Source of the DNA: AC-38 sp033856025
GTDB lineage: Bacteria > Actinomycetota > Thermoleophilia > Solirubrobacterales > Solirubrobacteraceae
Assembly (NCBI GenBank): GCA_033856025.1
Contig: JAWVFQ010000018.1
Coordinates: 62,001-126,000 of the forward strand
Direction of reading: 5' to 3'
Length of the DNA: 64,000 nt
Position numbers and translations under genes: made by a program. Under the pieces are notes generated by a model. The model saw only the letters and a program-made list of their open reading frames with translations, searched no databases and was not told the DNA's origin. Every line of letters starts with the position of its first letter. The stretch's first letter is position 1. Shown here in pieces: positions 36,433 to 44,142 of this stretch.

Positions 36433-37125
36433 CTAGGGCCGGAACACCGTCCGCACGATGAAGCCGACGGACGCGGCGGGCGTCGAGCGCGTGCTGTAGC
36501 GCGGCTTGGTCGTGAAGACGAAGCGCCAGCGCCCGTTGAGCGTCGTGCGGAACGGCAGGATGCGCCGCACCGTGGTGCGAAGGTCGCCGCACGGGCCGCT
36601 CGTGTACCCGACGCGGAACGTGGCGCGCCGGCGCCCGCGCGGGTCGAAGACGTGCTCGTACACCGGCTGGCCCGTGGAGAGCCGCAGCGCGGTGAGGACG
36701 GGTCCGAACCCGTAGACGAAGAACCGCACGCGCAGGCGCAGGGGGTTGCCGGCGGAGGGCAGGAAGTCGGCGGCGATGCGGCGCAGCTCGACGGGCGCGG
36801 CCCCCTGGTTGGTCCCGTCGCTCGCGGTCAGCGTGCGCGTGGAGCGAAACTGCGTCGCGGCCAGCGACGGCGCCTGGAACTGGCCGGCCACGGCGCCCGC
36901 CGCGTCCGCGGTCAGCGACCCGAGCTGGGCCGAGCCTAGGGCGAAGCTGACCTGCCCCCCCGGCGTGAAGCCGGCGCCCCGCACGGCGATCGTCTGCCCG
37001 CCGGGCAGCGCGGGCTGGCGCGACAGGTAGCAGCCGTGATCCAGCGAGAGCGTGGCGCCGCGAGCGGGCGCGGCGGCGCCGGTGAGCGCGGCGGTCAGGG
37101 CGAGGATCGTCGCGCTCCGCCGCAT
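36433..37125 (-). CDS. Secreted hypothetical protein, beta-rich
   Basis: A 230-residue protein with a clear signal peptide (basic M-R-R, hydrophobic core, A-x-A near residue 22). The first part after the signal resembles an Ig-like/IPT-type beta sandwich (G-G-x-x-I-A-V-R-G-A-G-F-x-P-G-G). Two Cys could form a disulfide outside the cell. Function unknown. Upstream ATGs at 37143 and 37152 exist; 37125 gives the best signal peptide. It returns to the high GC of the surrounding chromosome and so marks the right edge of the restriction island. Confidence 0.7.
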   Translation of the reverse strand: MRRSATILALTAALTGAAAPARGATLSLDHGCYLSRQPALPGGQTIAVRGAGFTPGGQVSFALGSAQLGSLTADAAGAVAGQFQAPSLAATQFRSTRTLTASDGTNQGAAPVELRRIAADFLPSAGNPLRLRVRFFVYGFGPVLTALRLSTGQPVYEHVFDPRGRRRATFRVGYTSGPCGDLRTTVRRILPFRTTLNGRWRFVFTTKPRYSTRSTPAASVGFIVRTVFRP

Positions 37126-37137
37126 CGCGGGCGAGGC

Positions 37138-37143
37138 TAGCAT
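37138..37143 (+). promoter_or_regulatory. -10 box of the GYD-domain gene
   Basis: TAGCAT 7 bases before the ATG at 37151; probably also drives purD and purE. Confidence 0.45.
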
Positions 37144-37150
37144 TGCTCGC

Positions 37151-37432
37151 ATGCCGACCTTCATCCTGCTCACCACGCTGACTCCCGAGGGCGTCCAGAC
37201 GGTCAAGAACAACCCGAACCGCATTCGCGAGGTCTCCAAGGAGATCGAACAGCTCGGCGCCACGGTCAAGGCGCAATGGGCGACGCTGGGGCGGTTCGAC
37301 TTCATCAACGTCGTCGAGGCGCCTGACGAGACGACGATGGCCCGCGTCTCGCTCGAGCTCGGCTCGCGCGGCACGGCGAAGTACGAGACGCTCACCGCGA
37401 TCCCCGTCGACGACTTCATCAGCGCCCTCTAG
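37151..37432 (+). CDS. GYD-domain protein
   Basis: A 93-residue dimeric ferredoxin-like-fold protein of the GYD family, recognised by the start P-T-F-I-L-L-T, the T-P-E-G motif and L-G-R-F-D-F near residue 59, where the name-giving G-x-Y-D is G-x-F-D. The function of the family is unknown. It lies 4 bases before purD on the same strand, so it is probably the first gene of the purD-purE unit, though no purine role is known. Confidence 0.82.
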   Translation: MPTFILLTTLTPEGVQTVKNNPNRIREVSKEIEQLGATVKAQWATLGRFDFINVVEAPDETTMARVSLELGSRGTAKYETLTAIPVDDFISAL

Positions 37433-37436
37433 CTAC

Positions 37437-38702
37437 GTGAGGGTCCTCGTCGCCGGCGGCGGGGGCCGCGAGCACGCGCTGGTGCGGGCGCTGCGCCGGT
37501 CCCCCCAGGCGCCCGAGGTCCTGGCAGCGCCGGGCAACGCGGGGATCGCCGCCGACGCCCGGCTGCTCGACGTGGGCGCCGAGGACGTCGAGGCCCTGGT
37601 CCGGGTGGCGCGCGACGAGGGGGTGGACCTGGTGGTGGTCGGCCCCGAGGCGCCGCTGGTGGCCGGCGCGGTCGATGCGCTGAGCGCCGAGGGGATCGCC
37701 GCCTTCGGCCCCACCGCCGCGGCGGCGCGGCTCGAGGGCTCGAAGGCGTTCGCCAAGGCCGCGATGGCCGAGGCCGGCGTGCCGACCGCGCGCGCCGAGG
37801 TGGTCACCGAGGTGGACGCCGGGATGGCCGCGATCGACCGCTACCCGGTCGTGCTCAAGGCCGACGGGCTGGCCGCGGGGAAGGGCGTCGTGATCGCCCA
37901 GGACGAGGCCGAGGCGCGCGCCGCGCTGGAGGACATGCTGGTGGAGCGCCGCTTCGGGGAGACCAGCGTGCTGGTCGAGGAGCACCTGGAGGGCGAGGAG
38001 CTCTCGCTGCTGGCGCTGTGCGACGGCGAGCGCGCGGTGCCGATGGCGCCGGCCCGCGACTACAAGCGCATCGGCGAGGGCGACGCCGGTCCGAACACGG
38101 GCGGGATGGGCTCCTACTCCCCGGTCGCGGACGTCGACCCGGCGCGCGCGGAGCAGATCGCCGCGGCCGTGCACCAGCCGGTGGTCGACCTGATGCGCCA
38201 GCGCGGGACGCCTTTCTCCGGCGTCCTGTACGCGGGCCTGATGCTCACGGCCGAGGGCCCCCGCGTCCTGGAGTACAACGTGCGCTTCGGCGACCCCGAG
38301 ACGCAGGCGGTCCTGCCCCGGCTGCGCAGCGACCTGCTCGAGGTGCTGCTGCGCGCCACGCGCCCCGGCGGCCTGGCGGGAGTCGAGCTGGAGTGGGACC
38401 CGCGCTGGGCGGTCACGCTCGTGCTGGCCAGCGCGGGATATCCGGCCTCGTCCTCTCGGGGCGACGTCATCTCGGGCCTGGACGCGGTCCCGGCCGGCGT
38501 CGAGATCACGCACGCCGGGACGGCCGCCGGCCCGGACGGCGGCGTGGTGACGGCGGGCGGGCGCGTCCTCAACGTGACGGCTCTCGGCGACGACCCGGCA
38601 CAGGCCCGGGACGCCGCGTATGCTGCCGCCGACGTGATCGCCTTCGACGGACGACAGCTGCGCCGCGACATCGCCCGGACCGCCGCGGAGCGGGTGGCGT
38701 GA
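37437..38702 (+). CDS. purD: Phosphoribosylamine-glycine ligase (GAR synthetase)
   Basis: A 421-residue ATP-grasp enzyme making glycinamide ribonucleotide, step 2 of purine synthesis. It begins V-L-V-A-G-G-G-G-R-E-H-A, has G-P-E-A-P-L in the N-domain, K-A-D-G-L-A-A-G-K-G-V in the ATP-grasp loop and N-x-R-F-G-D-P-E-T-Q near residue 281. The start is GTG, four bases after the GYD gene. The stop overlaps purE by GTGA. Confidence 0.97.
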   Translation: MRVLVAGGGGREHALVRALRRSPQAPEVLAAPGNAGIAADARLLDVGAEDVEALVRVARDEGVDLVVVGPEAPLVAGAVDALSAEGIAAFGPTAAAARLEGSKAFAKAAMAEAGVPTARAEVVTEVDAGMAAIDRYPVVLKADGLAAGKGVVIAQDEAEARAALEDMLVERRFGETSVLVEEHLEGEELSLLALCDGERAVPMAPARDYKRIGEGDAGPNTGGMGSYSPVADVDPARAEQIAAAVHQPVVDLMRQRGTPFSGVLYAGLMLTAEGPRVLEYNVRFGDPETQAVLPRLRSDLLEVLLRATRPGGLAGVELEWDPRWAVTLVLASAGYPASSSRGDVISGLDAVPAGVEITHAGTAAGPDGGVVTAGGRVLNVTALGDDPAQARDAAYAAADVIAFDGRQLRRDIARTAAERVA

Positions 38703-39172
38703 GCACGCCTGAGCCCGCCCCCGAGACCCTCACCGAGGTCGAGGCCGAGTTCGAGGGCATGGAGGTCGACGCGCCCCTCGTCGGCATCGTCATGGGCTCC
38801 AAGAGCGACATGGACGAGATGGAGAAGGCGGCCAAGGAGCTCGAGGAGCGGGGCATCCGCTACGAGGTCCGCGTGATGTCCGCCCACCGCGAGCCGACCG
38901 TGGTCGCCGAGTACGCGACCAACGCGCGGATGCGGGGGCTGAAGGTGATCATCGCCGGCGCCGGCCTGTCCGCCGCGCTGCCCGGCGTGTGCGCCGCCCA
39001 CACCGAGCTGCCGGTGATCGGCGTGCCGCTGACGTCGAAGAACTCGGCGGCCGGGGGACTCGACGCGCTGATGTCCGTCGCGCAGATGCCCCCGGGCGTC
39101 CCCGTGGGCTGCGTCGGCCTGAACTCCGCGCGCAACGCCGCCATCCTGGCGGCGAAGATCATCGACGCCTAG
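38699..39172 (+). CDS. purE: N5-CAIR mutase / AIR carboxylase PurE
   Basis: A 157-residue enzyme of purine synthesis (carboxyaminoimidazole ribotide formation). The core starts at V-G-I-V-M-G-S-K-S-D and includes M-S-A-H-R-E-P and A-G-A-G-L-S-A-A-L-P-G. An acidic extension of about 28 residues precedes the core; the GTG start is fixed by overlap with purD. No purK lies next to it, so either PurK is elsewhere or the enzyme uses CO2 directly; the sequence alone does not settle this. The stop shares CTAG with the convergent SDR gene. Confidence 0.94.
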   Translation: MSTPEPAPETLTEVEAEFEGMEVDAPLVGIVMGSKSDMDEMEKAAKELEERGIRYEVRVMSAHREPTVVAEYATNARMRGLKVIIAGAGLSAALPGVCAAHTELPVIGVPLTSKNSAAGGLDALMSVAQMPPGVPVGCVGLNSARNAAILAAKIIDA

Positions 39173-40044
39173 GGCGCGGGGAGGCCGGACTTCTCGGGGT
39201 CCGGATGGCGGTCCGGAGACTCGACGGCCTTGACGATCCGCAGGGTGTTGGCGTCGCGCTCGGCGCGGGCGTCGAACAGCGGGTTGAGGATCCCCCGCAG
39301 CGTCGACCAGATGCCCCACCACTTGGGCGCGATGATCCGCGGCGCGCGGCGCGCGATCCCGTCGGCGATCGCCTGGCCGGCCGCGCTGGGCGGCAGCCGG
39401 CGGCGGAAGAACGCCGGCAGCGTCCCCTCGAACTCCTGCGCGATCGGGTCGGAGAAGCCGTCCTGCACCATCTTCGTGTCGATGAAGCCGAAGTAGGCGA
39501 CGCTCGCGCTCGCGTCGTGGGGCCCGAGCTCGGCGCGCAGCGAGCGCCCGAACGACTCCACGCCCGACTTGCTCATGGCGTAGGACGCGTTGAAGATCCC
39601 GTTGAAGAAGGCGTAGACGGAGGCCACCACCACGACGTGCCCGCCGCGCTGCACCACCTGGGGCAGGCCGGCCCGGACCGTTCGCCACACGCCGAGCAGG
39701 TCGACCTCGATCACGCGCTCGAAGGCGTCCTCGTCGGTCGACTGGATCGTGGACAGGGGCGGCGCGATGCCGGCATTGGCGATCACCACGTCCACGCCGC
39801 CGAAGCGCTCCACGGTGGCGTCGACCGCCGCCTGGATCGCCTCGCGGTCGGTGACGTCGGCGCCCAGGCCGAGCACCCGGTCGCCGCCGATCCGCTCCGC
39901 CGCCGCCTGGGTGGCCGCCTCGTCGAGGTCGACCAGGGCGACCGACGCGCCGCGCGAATGCAGCTCCTGCGCCGTGGCGAAGCCGATGCCCCGCTCCGCG
40001 CCGGTGATCAGCGCGACCTTGCCGTTGACGTCGAAGCTGGCCAC
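39169..40044 (-). CDS. Short-chain dehydrogenase/reductase
   Basis: A 291-residue classical SDR: cofactor loop T-G-A-E-R-G-I-G near residue 15, N-A-G near residue 90, and the catalytic Y-A-M-S-K near residue 156. Asp after beta-2 (V-D-L-D) suggests NAD preference. A 40-residue C-terminal extension goes beyond the usual 250. Substrate unknown. It interrupts the purine genes on the opposite strand, between purE (sharing CTAG stops) and purB (32 bases divergent). Confidence 0.9.
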   Translation of the reverse strand: MASFDVNGKVALITGAERGIGFATAQELHSRGASVALVDLDEAATQAAAERIGGDRVLGLGADVTDREAIQAAVDATVERFGGVDVVIANAGIAPPLSTIQSTDEDAFERVIEVDLLGVWRTVRAGLPQVVQRGGHVVVVASVYAFFNGIFNASYAMSKSGVESFGRSLRAELGPHDASASVAYFGFIDTKMVQDGFSDPIAQEFEGTLPAFFRRRLPPSAAGQAIADGIARRAPRIIAPKWWGIWSTLRGILNPLFDARAERDANTLRIVKAVESPDRHPDPEKSGLPAP

Positions 40045-40076
40045 GAGGCGTCGATCCTATCCGCGATGATCAAGGG

Positions 40077-41345
40077 GTGATAGCCCGCTACACCCGCCCG
40101 GAGATCGGGGCCCTGTGGACCGACGAGGCGCGGATGGAGGCGTGGCGTCGCGTGGAGGTGGCCGCGGCCGAGGAGCTGGAGGGCCCCACCCCGGCGGAGC
40201 TCGACGCCATCCGGGGCGCGACGTTCACCGTCGAGGCGGTCCAGGAGCGCGAGCGGGTCACCGACCACGACGTCGCCGCCTTCGTGGACGTGCTGTCGGG
40301 CAGCGCCGGCGACGCCGGGCGCTGGATCCACTTCGGCCTGACCTCCTCCGACGTGCTGGACACCGCGCTGGCGCTCCAGGTCCAGGCGGCGGGCGGCGTC
40401 GTCGTCGCGGGCGCGCGCGAGCTGGCGAGCGCGCTGGGCGAGCGGGCGCGCGACCACGTGGACACGGTGTGCGTCGGGCGCACGCACGGCGTGCACGCGG
40501 AGCCGACGACGTTCGGGATCAAGCTGGCCGGGTTCGCGATGGAGGCGCATCGCAACGCGGCGCGGCTGGAGCGCGCGTTCGCCCAGGCCTCGGTGGGCGC
40601 CATCTCCGGCGCGGTGGGCACCTACTCCGCGCACGATCCCGGCTACGAGGCGCGCGTGCTGGCCCGGCTGGAGCTGGAGCGCGAGCCGGTCTCCACGCAG
40701 GTGGTGGCGCGCGACCGGCTGGCCGAGCTGCTCCAGGCGATCGCGCTGGCCGGGGCGGGGCTGGAGCGCTTCGCCACCGAGGTCCGCCACCTCCAGCGCA
40801 CCGAGGTGCGGGAGGTGGAGGAGCCGTTCCGCGAGGGACAGAAGGGCTCCAGCGCGATGCCCCACAAGCGCAACCCGATCGTCACCGAGCGCATCACCGG
40901 CCTGGCCCGCGTGCTGCGCGGGAATGCGAGCGCGGCGGTGGAGAACGTCGCGCTGTGGCACGAGCGCGACATCTCCCACTCCGGGGCCGAGCGGGTGATC
41001 CTGCCCGACTCGACGATCCTGCTGGACTACATGCAGGCGCTGGCGCTGCGGGTCGTGCGCGGGATGGTCGTGCACCCCGACCGGATGCGCGCGAACCTCG
41101 AGCTGACGCACGGCGCGCTGTTCTCCCAGCGCGTGCTGCTGGCGCTGGTCGAGGGGGGGATGCAGCGCGACGAGGCCTACCGGATCGTCCAGGCGCTGGC
41201 CCAGCGCGCCTGGGACGAGGGAACGCCGCTGCGCGACCTGCTCTCGCAGGAGCCGGCGGCGGCGTCCCTCGACCTCGACGCGCTGTTCGACTACGCGCCC
41301 TTCGTGCGCCACGCCCACGAGATCGTGGGGCGGCTGCCCTACTAG
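40077..41345 (+). CDS. purB: Adenylosuccinate lyase
   Basis: A 422-residue fumarase/aspartase-superfamily enzyme that removes fumarate from SAICAR and adenylosuccinate. It has R-Y-T-R-P-E-I at the start, T-S-S-D-V-L-D-T near residue 90, G-R-T-H-G-V-H-A-E near residue 137 and the flexible catalytic loop S-S-A-M-P-H-K-R-N-P near residue 260 (catalytic Ser). The GTG start follows GGGG directly; no other start is possible within the family alignment. It is a single plus-strand gene, convergent with the ArsR fusion gene at 2 bases. Confidence 0.97.
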   Translation: MIARYTRPEIGALWTDEARMEAWRRVEVAAAEELEGPTPAELDAIRGATFTVEAVQERERVTDHDVAAFVDVLSGSAGDAGRWIHFGLTSSDVLDTALALQVQAAGGVVVAGARELASALGERARDHVDTVCVGRTHGVHAEPTTFGIKLAGFAMEAHRNAARLERAFAQASVGAISGAVGTYSAHDPGYEARVLARLELEREPVSTQVVARDRLAELLQAIALAGAGLERFATEVRHLQRTEVREVEEPFREGQKGSSAMPHKRNPIVTERITGLARVLRGNASAAVENVALWHERDISHSGAERVILPDSTILLDYMQALALRVVRGMVVHPDRMRANLELTHGALFSQRVLLALVEGGMQRDEAYRIVQALAQRAWDEGTPLRDLLSQEPAAASLDLDALFDYAPFVRHAHEIVGRLPY

Positions 41346-41347
41346 GC

Positions 41348-42106
41348 CTACGCGTTCGCGTAGCGCAGCGATCCCGGGGTGGTCAGCTTCTCGCCGGTCT
41401 CCAGCAGCGTCTTGAGCCCGGAGAGGATCATCGGCCAGCCGCCGTAGAGCTCGCCGTTGGCGCCCTCGCGCAGCTCGTCGTGGGTGACGGTGAGCCGGCA
41501 CGAGTCCGCGACGGGCTCGATCTCCCAGGTCACGCGCGAGGTGCCCTCGGCCTTGACCTCGTCGCTCCACAGTGCCGTGAAGCTCTGGACGAGCCGGCGC
41601 GGGGGGTCGACTTCGAGGTTCTCGCCCTCGCCCAGCGGCGTGTCGGCCCCGGGCGCCCGCATGACGTAGGGCGAGCCCGGCGTCCAGTCGCTCTCCTGGC
41701 GCGCGCTGAAGTTGTAGATCGCGCGCTGCTCCGGGTCGGTGATCGCCTCCCAGAGGCGCTCCGGCGTGGTCTTGATGTAGATCTCGAAAACCTTCTCCAT
41801 GGGTCTCTCCAGTCGGGTCTTGAGCTCCGAGAGCGTCGCCGCCCAGGGCTCGGAGTACTTGCTCACCCAGCGGTCGTGGACGAGCCGGATCGGGACGGGG
41901 TTGAGGAAGTGAAGCTTCTCCCGGCCGCGGCGCTTGGACACCACGAGTCCCGCCTCCTCAAGCACCTTCAGGTGCTTCATCACGCCGAAGCGCGTCATGG
42001 GGAGGCGGCCCTCCAGGGCGCTCAGCGTCTGCCCGTCCTGGCGGAACAGCTCGTCGAGCAGCCCCCGTCGGGTGGGATCGGCCAGAGCCCGGAAGACCTC
42101 GTCCAT
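41348..42106 (-). CDS. ArsR-type regulator fused to SRPBCC (AHSA1-like) domain
   Basis: A 252-residue fusion. Residues 1-95 are a winged helix: A-L-A-D-P-T-R-R-G-L-L-D-E-L, then M-T-R-F-G-V-M-K-H-L-K-V-L-E as recognition helix; no metal-binding Cys motif is present. Residues about 105-252 are an SRPBCC (START/Bet v1-like) domain with T-T-P-E-R-L-W-E-A-I-T-D, which binds hydrophobic ligands in relatives. It may therefore be a one-component sensor of a lipophilic compound. I chose ATG 42106 because TATGGT lies 7 bases upstream; ATG 42118 would lie at that box. A palindrome just upstream suggests autoregulation. Confidence 0.83.
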   Translation of the reverse strand: MDEVFRALADPTRRGLLDELFRQDGQTLSALEGRLPMTRFGVMKHLKVLEEAGLVVSKRRGREKLHFLNPVPIRLVHDRWVSKYSEPWAATLSELKTRLERPMEKVFEIYIKTTPERLWEAITDPEQRAIYNFSARQESDWTPGSPYVMRAPGADTPLGEGENLEVDPPRRLVQSFTALWSDEVKAEGTSRVTWEIEPVADSCRLTVTHDELREGANGELYGGWPMILSGLKTLLETGEKLTTPGSLRYANA

Positions 42107-42113
42107 GCCCGGG

Positions 42114-42136
42114 ACCATAGGTGACCAAGCGGTCAC
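42114..42136 (-). promoter_or_regulatory. Promoter and operator of the ArsR-SRPBCC gene
   Basis: The perfect inverted repeat GTGACC-AAGC-GGTCAC (42121-42136) lies just upstream of a TATGGT box (minus strand, 42119-42114), which is 7 bases before the ATG. A dimeric ArsR-type protein bound here would block polymerase. Binding by this protein is inferred. Confidence 0.55.
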
Positions 42137-42177
42137 GTGTCAAGCGATGCGTCCGGCGGCGCGGCGACCATGGGGGC

Positions 42178-42396
42178 GTGGCATCCCCGTCGGAGGAGCT
42201 GGGCGCCATCGTCAGCCGCCTGGAGGAGGCCGCCGCGCGCCTTCAGGACGAAGCTGCGCCGCCCCCGCCTGCGTCCACCGAGCAGCGCCGGCTCGGCGAG
42301 GTGCTCGACGGGCTGGAGCGGGCGAACGTGGAGGTCCGGCGGGCCCGTGCCCGGCTCTCGGAACTGGAGGCGCGATTGCTAGCATCGCCCCAGTGA
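42178..42396 (+). CDS. Small coiled-coil protein
   Basis: A 72-residue acidic, Ala/Leu/Glu/Arg-rich protein with two heptad-type helices separated by a Pro-rich linker. I do not recognise it. The frame is open from 42121, but the upstream part overlaps the ArsR operator, so GTG 42178 preceded by a G-rich run is preferred. The stop overlaps the purC start as GTGA, which supports a real gene coupled to purC. A separate -10 box for purC lies near its end. Confidence 0.5.
   Translation: MASPSEELGAIVSRLEEAAARLQDEAAPPPPASTEQRRLGEVLDGLERANVEVRRARARLSELEARLLASPQ
42380..42385 (+). promoter_or_regulatory. Internal -10 box for purC
   Basis: TAGCAT 7 bases before the purC GTG, inside the end of the small coiled-coil frame; it would give a leaderless purCSQL message. 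Confidence 0.45.
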
Positions 42397-43274
42397 CGTC
42401 GGTGGCCGATCTTCCCCTCCTGACCTCCGGGAAGGTCCGCGAGATGTACGCCCTCGGCGACGAGGTCCTGATGGTCGCCAGCGACCGGATCTCCACCTAC
42501 GACGCCGTCCATCCGACGCCGATCCCCGACAAGGGGAGCGTGCTCACTGGCCTGTCCGCCATGTGGTTCGAGCGGACCGCCGACATCGTCCCCAACCACA
42601 TGCTCTCCGCGACCGAGGGCGTGCCCGACGACGTGCGCGGGCGCGCGCTGCGCGTGAAGCGCCTGGACATGCTCCCCGTGGAGTGCGTGGTGCGCGGCTA
42701 CGTGACCGGGTCGGGCTGGAAGGACTACCAGGCCACCGGCGCGATCTGCGGGATCCCGCTGCCCGACGGGCTGAAGGAGTCCGAGAAGCTGCCCGAGCCC
42801 ATCTTCACTCCGGCCACCAAGGCGCAGGAGGGCGACCACGACGAGAACGTCGACTTCGACCGCGCCGCCGAGATCGTGGGCGACCGCGCGCTGCTCGAGC
42901 GCGTGCGCGACGTCTCGCTTGCCCTCTACGCGCGCGGGGCCGAGTACGCGGCGCAGCGCGGGATCATCCTGGCCGACACCAAGTTCGAGCTGGGTCGCGA
43001 CGCGCAGGGCGAGCTCGTGCTGGGCGACGAGGTCATGACGCCCGACTCCTCGCGCTTCTGGCCGGCCGACGAGTACGAGCCCGGCCGCGGCCAGCGCTCC
43101 TTCGACAAGCAGTACGTGCGCGACTGGGCGGCCGGCAGCGGCTGGGACAAGTCGCCGCCGGCGCCGGCGATCCCCGCCGAGATCGTCGAGCGCACCCGCG
43201 CGCGCTACGTCGAGGCCTACGAGCGCCTGTCCGACGAGCCGTTCGGCGCGTGGGTGGCGCGCACGCGCCCGTGA
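42393..43274 (+). CDS. purC: SAICAR synthetase
   Basis: A 293-residue enzyme joining aspartate to CAIR in purine synthesis. It has L-L-T-S-G-K-V-R-E-M-Y at the start, V-A-S-D-R-I-S-T-Y-D, the signature V-E-C-V-V-R-G-Y, and D-T-K-F-E-L-G with D-E-V-x-T-P-D-S-S-R-F-W near the end. The start is GTG, overlapping the upstream small gene, and the stop overlaps purS by GTGA. First of the four tightly joined genes purC-S-Q-L. Confidence 0.97.
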   Translation: MTSVADLPLLTSGKVREMYALGDEVLMVASDRISTYDAVHPTPIPDKGSVLTGLSAMWFERTADIVPNHMLSATEGVPDDVRGRALRVKRLDMLPVECVVRGYVTGSGWKDYQATGAICGIPLPDGLKESEKLPEPIFTPATKAQEGDHDENVDFDRAAEIVGDRALLERVRDVSLALYARGAEYAAQRGIILADTKFELGRDAQGELVLGDEVMTPDSSRFWPADEYEPGRGQRSFDKQYVRDWAAGSGWDKSPPAPAIPAEIVERTRARYVEAYERLSDEPFGAWVARTRP

Positions 43275-43492
43275 GGGCCCGCGTGCTCGTCCGCCCCAAG
43301 GCGGGTCTCCTGGATCCGCAGGGCAAGGCCGTGGAGCGCGCGCTGCCGGCGCTGGGCTTCGACGGCGTGGAGAACGTCCACGTCGGGCGCCTGATCGAGC
43401 TCGACGTCGACGACCCCGCCCAGCTGCAGGCCATGTGCGAGAAGCTCCTGGCCAACCCGCTGATCGAGGACTACGAGATCCAGACCTCGTGA
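43271..43492 (+). CDS. purS: FGAM synthase subunit PurS
   Basis: A 73-residue small subunit of the three-part phosphoribosylformylglycinamidine synthase (PurS-PurQ-PurL). It shows V-L-V-R-P-K-x-G-L-L-D-P-Q-G-x-A and the C-terminal N-P-L-I-E-D-Y. PurS bridges PurL and the glutaminase PurQ. GTGA overlaps on both sides secure balanced synthesis of the complex. Confidence 0.95.
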   Translation: MRARVLVRPKAGLLDPQGKAVERALPALGFDGVENVHVGRLIELDVDDPAQLQAMCEKLLANPLIEDYEIQTS

Positions 43493-44142
43493 AGTTCGGG
43501 ATCGTCCGGTTCCCCGGCTCCTGCGACGAGGTCGACGCCCAGCTGGCCGCGGCGCGCGTGGGCGAGGCCGAGCTGCTGTGGCACGGCGACCGCGACCTGC
43601 GCGGCGTGGACGCGGTGATCGTGCCGGGCGGGTTCTCCTACGGCGACTACCTGCGGGTGGGCGCCATCGCGCGGTTCAGCCCGGTCATGGAGTCGGTGAT
43701 CGACTTCGCCCGGGGCGGCGGGCCGGTGCTGGGCATCTGCAACGGCTTCCAGGTCCTGTGCGAGGCCGGGCTGCTGCCGGGCGCGCTGCTGCCCAACGTG
43801 GGGCTGCGCTTCGTCTGCCGCCAGGTGGACTGCGTCGTGGCGGACGCGGACACGCCGTTCACGCGCGACACCGCGCCCGGCGACGTGCTCTCCATCCCGG
43901 TCAAGCACACGACCGGGCGCTACCACCGTCCGCCGGACGGCGACGTGCGCGTGGTGCTGCGCTACGCGCCCGGGCACAACCCCAACGGCTCGGAGGACGA
44001 CATCGCCGCCGTGGCCAACGATGCGGGCAACGTCTTCGGCCTCATGCCCCACCCCGAGCATGCCGTCGACCCGCTGACCGGCTCGGCGGACGGGCTGAGG
44101 ATCTTCTCGTCGCTGGCCGGCCCGGTCCCCGCGGGTGCCTGA
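43489..44142 (+). CDS. purQ: FGAM synthase glutaminase subunit PurQ
   Basis: A 217-residue class I glutamine amidotransferase supplying ammonia to PurL. G-G-F-S-Y-G-D-Y-L-R-x-G near residue 44, the nucleophile Cys in G-I-C-N-G-F-Q near residue 84, and H-P-E near residue 188 complete the catalytic triad. The GTG start overlaps purS. The stop lies 8 bases inside purL. Confidence 0.96.
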   Translation: MKFGIVRFPGSCDEVDAQLAAARVGEAELLWHGDRDLRGVDAVIVPGGFSYGDYLRVGAIARFSPVMESVIDFARGGGPVLGICNGFQVLCEAGLLPGALLPNVGLRFVCRQVDCVVADADTPFTRDTAPGDVLSIPVKHTTGRYHRPPDGDVRVVLRYAPGHNPNGSEDDIAAVANDAGNVFGLMPHPEHAVDPLTGSADGLRIFSSLAGPVPAGA

